A stretch of DNA of 64,000 nt from Sphagnum compactum (lineage: Eukaryota; Bryophyta; Sphagnopsida; Sphagnales), in the NCBI GenBank assembly GCA_965153455.1, contig OZ234499.1:4509577-4573576 (forward strand), written 5' to 3'. Every line of letters begins with the position of its first letter. The stretch's first letter is position 1. Shown piece after piece: positions 63,396 through 64,000 of the stretch. The notes below the pieces were generated by a model. It saw nothing but the letters and a program-made list of their open reading frames with translations, searched no databases and had not been told where the DNA came from. A program made the translations under genes and the position numbers.

Positions 63396-64000
63396 TGGTT
63401 TTAATACGGTCATCAATTCCACTAAAAATGTTCCATGTTTTATATGTGGATTTAACATTTTGGCTTCCCATAGATAGTGTGGATTTAAAGTCATAATGCC
63501 AATATTTTGCCACCCACATATAACGTGCATTTTTAAATTTTCATGCAAGTACTGCATTTCCCTTTCCCATATTTAGTGTGGATTTAGGGTCATAATGCCA
63601 ATATTGCATTTTGCCACCCACATATAATGTGCATTTTTAAATTTTCATGCAAATATTGCATTTTCCTCTCCCATATATAGTGTGGATTTAGGGTCATAAT
63701 GTGGGTATTATACTTTGCCCCCACATACAATTTACATTCTTAAATTGTCATGTAGGAATTGCGTTTCCTTTTCCGCATATAATGTGGATTAGGGTCATAA
63801 TGTGGGTATTGCACTATGCCCCCACATATAGTGTGCATCTTTAAATTGTCATGCATGTATTGTAATTAGGGCTTTAACATATAGTGTGAATTAGGGTCAT
63901 AAGGTGGGTATTGCAATTTACCCCAATATACACTGTGCATCTTTAAATTGTCATGTAGGTGTTGCATTTAGGGCTCCCACATATAATGTGGATTAAGGTC
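63396..64000. repeat. Tandem array, ~100-104-bp unit, runs off the window
   Basis: The phrase gggtcataatg, or a variant of it, recurs at 63491, 63590, 63694, 63795 and 63897, and again at the edge. Each unit also contains cccacatataatgtgcat and ttaaattttcatgca. At least six units are visible. The acatataatgtg core is partly self-complementary. Confidence 0.85.

Noticed and set aside
63396-64000. CRISPR-like array
   Set aside because: The units are ~102-bp tandem copies without unique spacers, and the window is plant nuclear DNA.

Overview
This is a nuclear window from a land plant. It has spliced genes with GT-AG introns, a PRT6-type N-recognin, CYP94-family cytochrome P450s and several plant-type DNA transposons, all in an AT-rich background. 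The CYP94 genes here carry an intron and the PRT6-like gene is cut into many small exons. Together with the style of the decayed transposases, this makes a seed-free plant (bryophyte, lycophyte or fern) my best guess, but the species cannot be fixed from the sequence alone.

Layout. (1) About 1-16.4 kb, minus strand: most of a very large PRT6/UBR-type E3 ubiquitin ligase gene. Its 5' end is near 16.4 kb and its 3' end lies off the left edge. The UBR box can be rebuilt across four phase-matched exons and the RING-H2 across four others. One in-frame TAG interrupts an apparent exon at 677-679. (2) About 16.5-34.3 kb: a gene-poor tract. It holds a 33-bp minisatellite, a decayed hAT transposase, a C-tract duplication, a cluster of small inverted-repeat (MITE-like) elements at 24.6-26.2 kb, and 110-bp and 44-bp tandem arrays. 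(3) 34.4-35.6 kb, plus strand: remains of an MPS1-like spindle-checkpoint kinase with stops, frameshifts and DFG changed to HFG. (4) 37.6-39.4 kb and 46.6-48.3 kb, minus strand: two tandem, apparently intact CYP94-like P450 genes, each with one 106-bp intron at the same position. Their upstream regions are also homologous, and the 37.6-kb copy has a 41-bp promoter repeat expanded to four units. A dead PIF/Harbinger element (transposase plus trihelix ORF) lies between them. (5) 48.9-56.4 kb: low-complexity tracts and a dead pogo-like transposase. (6) 56.6-58.5 kb, minus strand: an intact three-exon gene for a 403-residue acidic/basic protein with short motifs resembling the MIM motifs of the abscission regulator ANCHR. 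A perfect 28-bp-stem hairpin lies in its second intron. (7) 60.7-64 kb: a LINE 3'-end fragment, a ~22-bp degenerate satellite and a ~102-bp tandem array running off the right edge.

The genes do not form a pathway. They are independent transcription units among transposon debris. I see no clear new biological system. The observations most worth checking are the P450 promoter repeat, the intronic hairpin, the in-frame stop in the ligase gene, and the MITE cluster.
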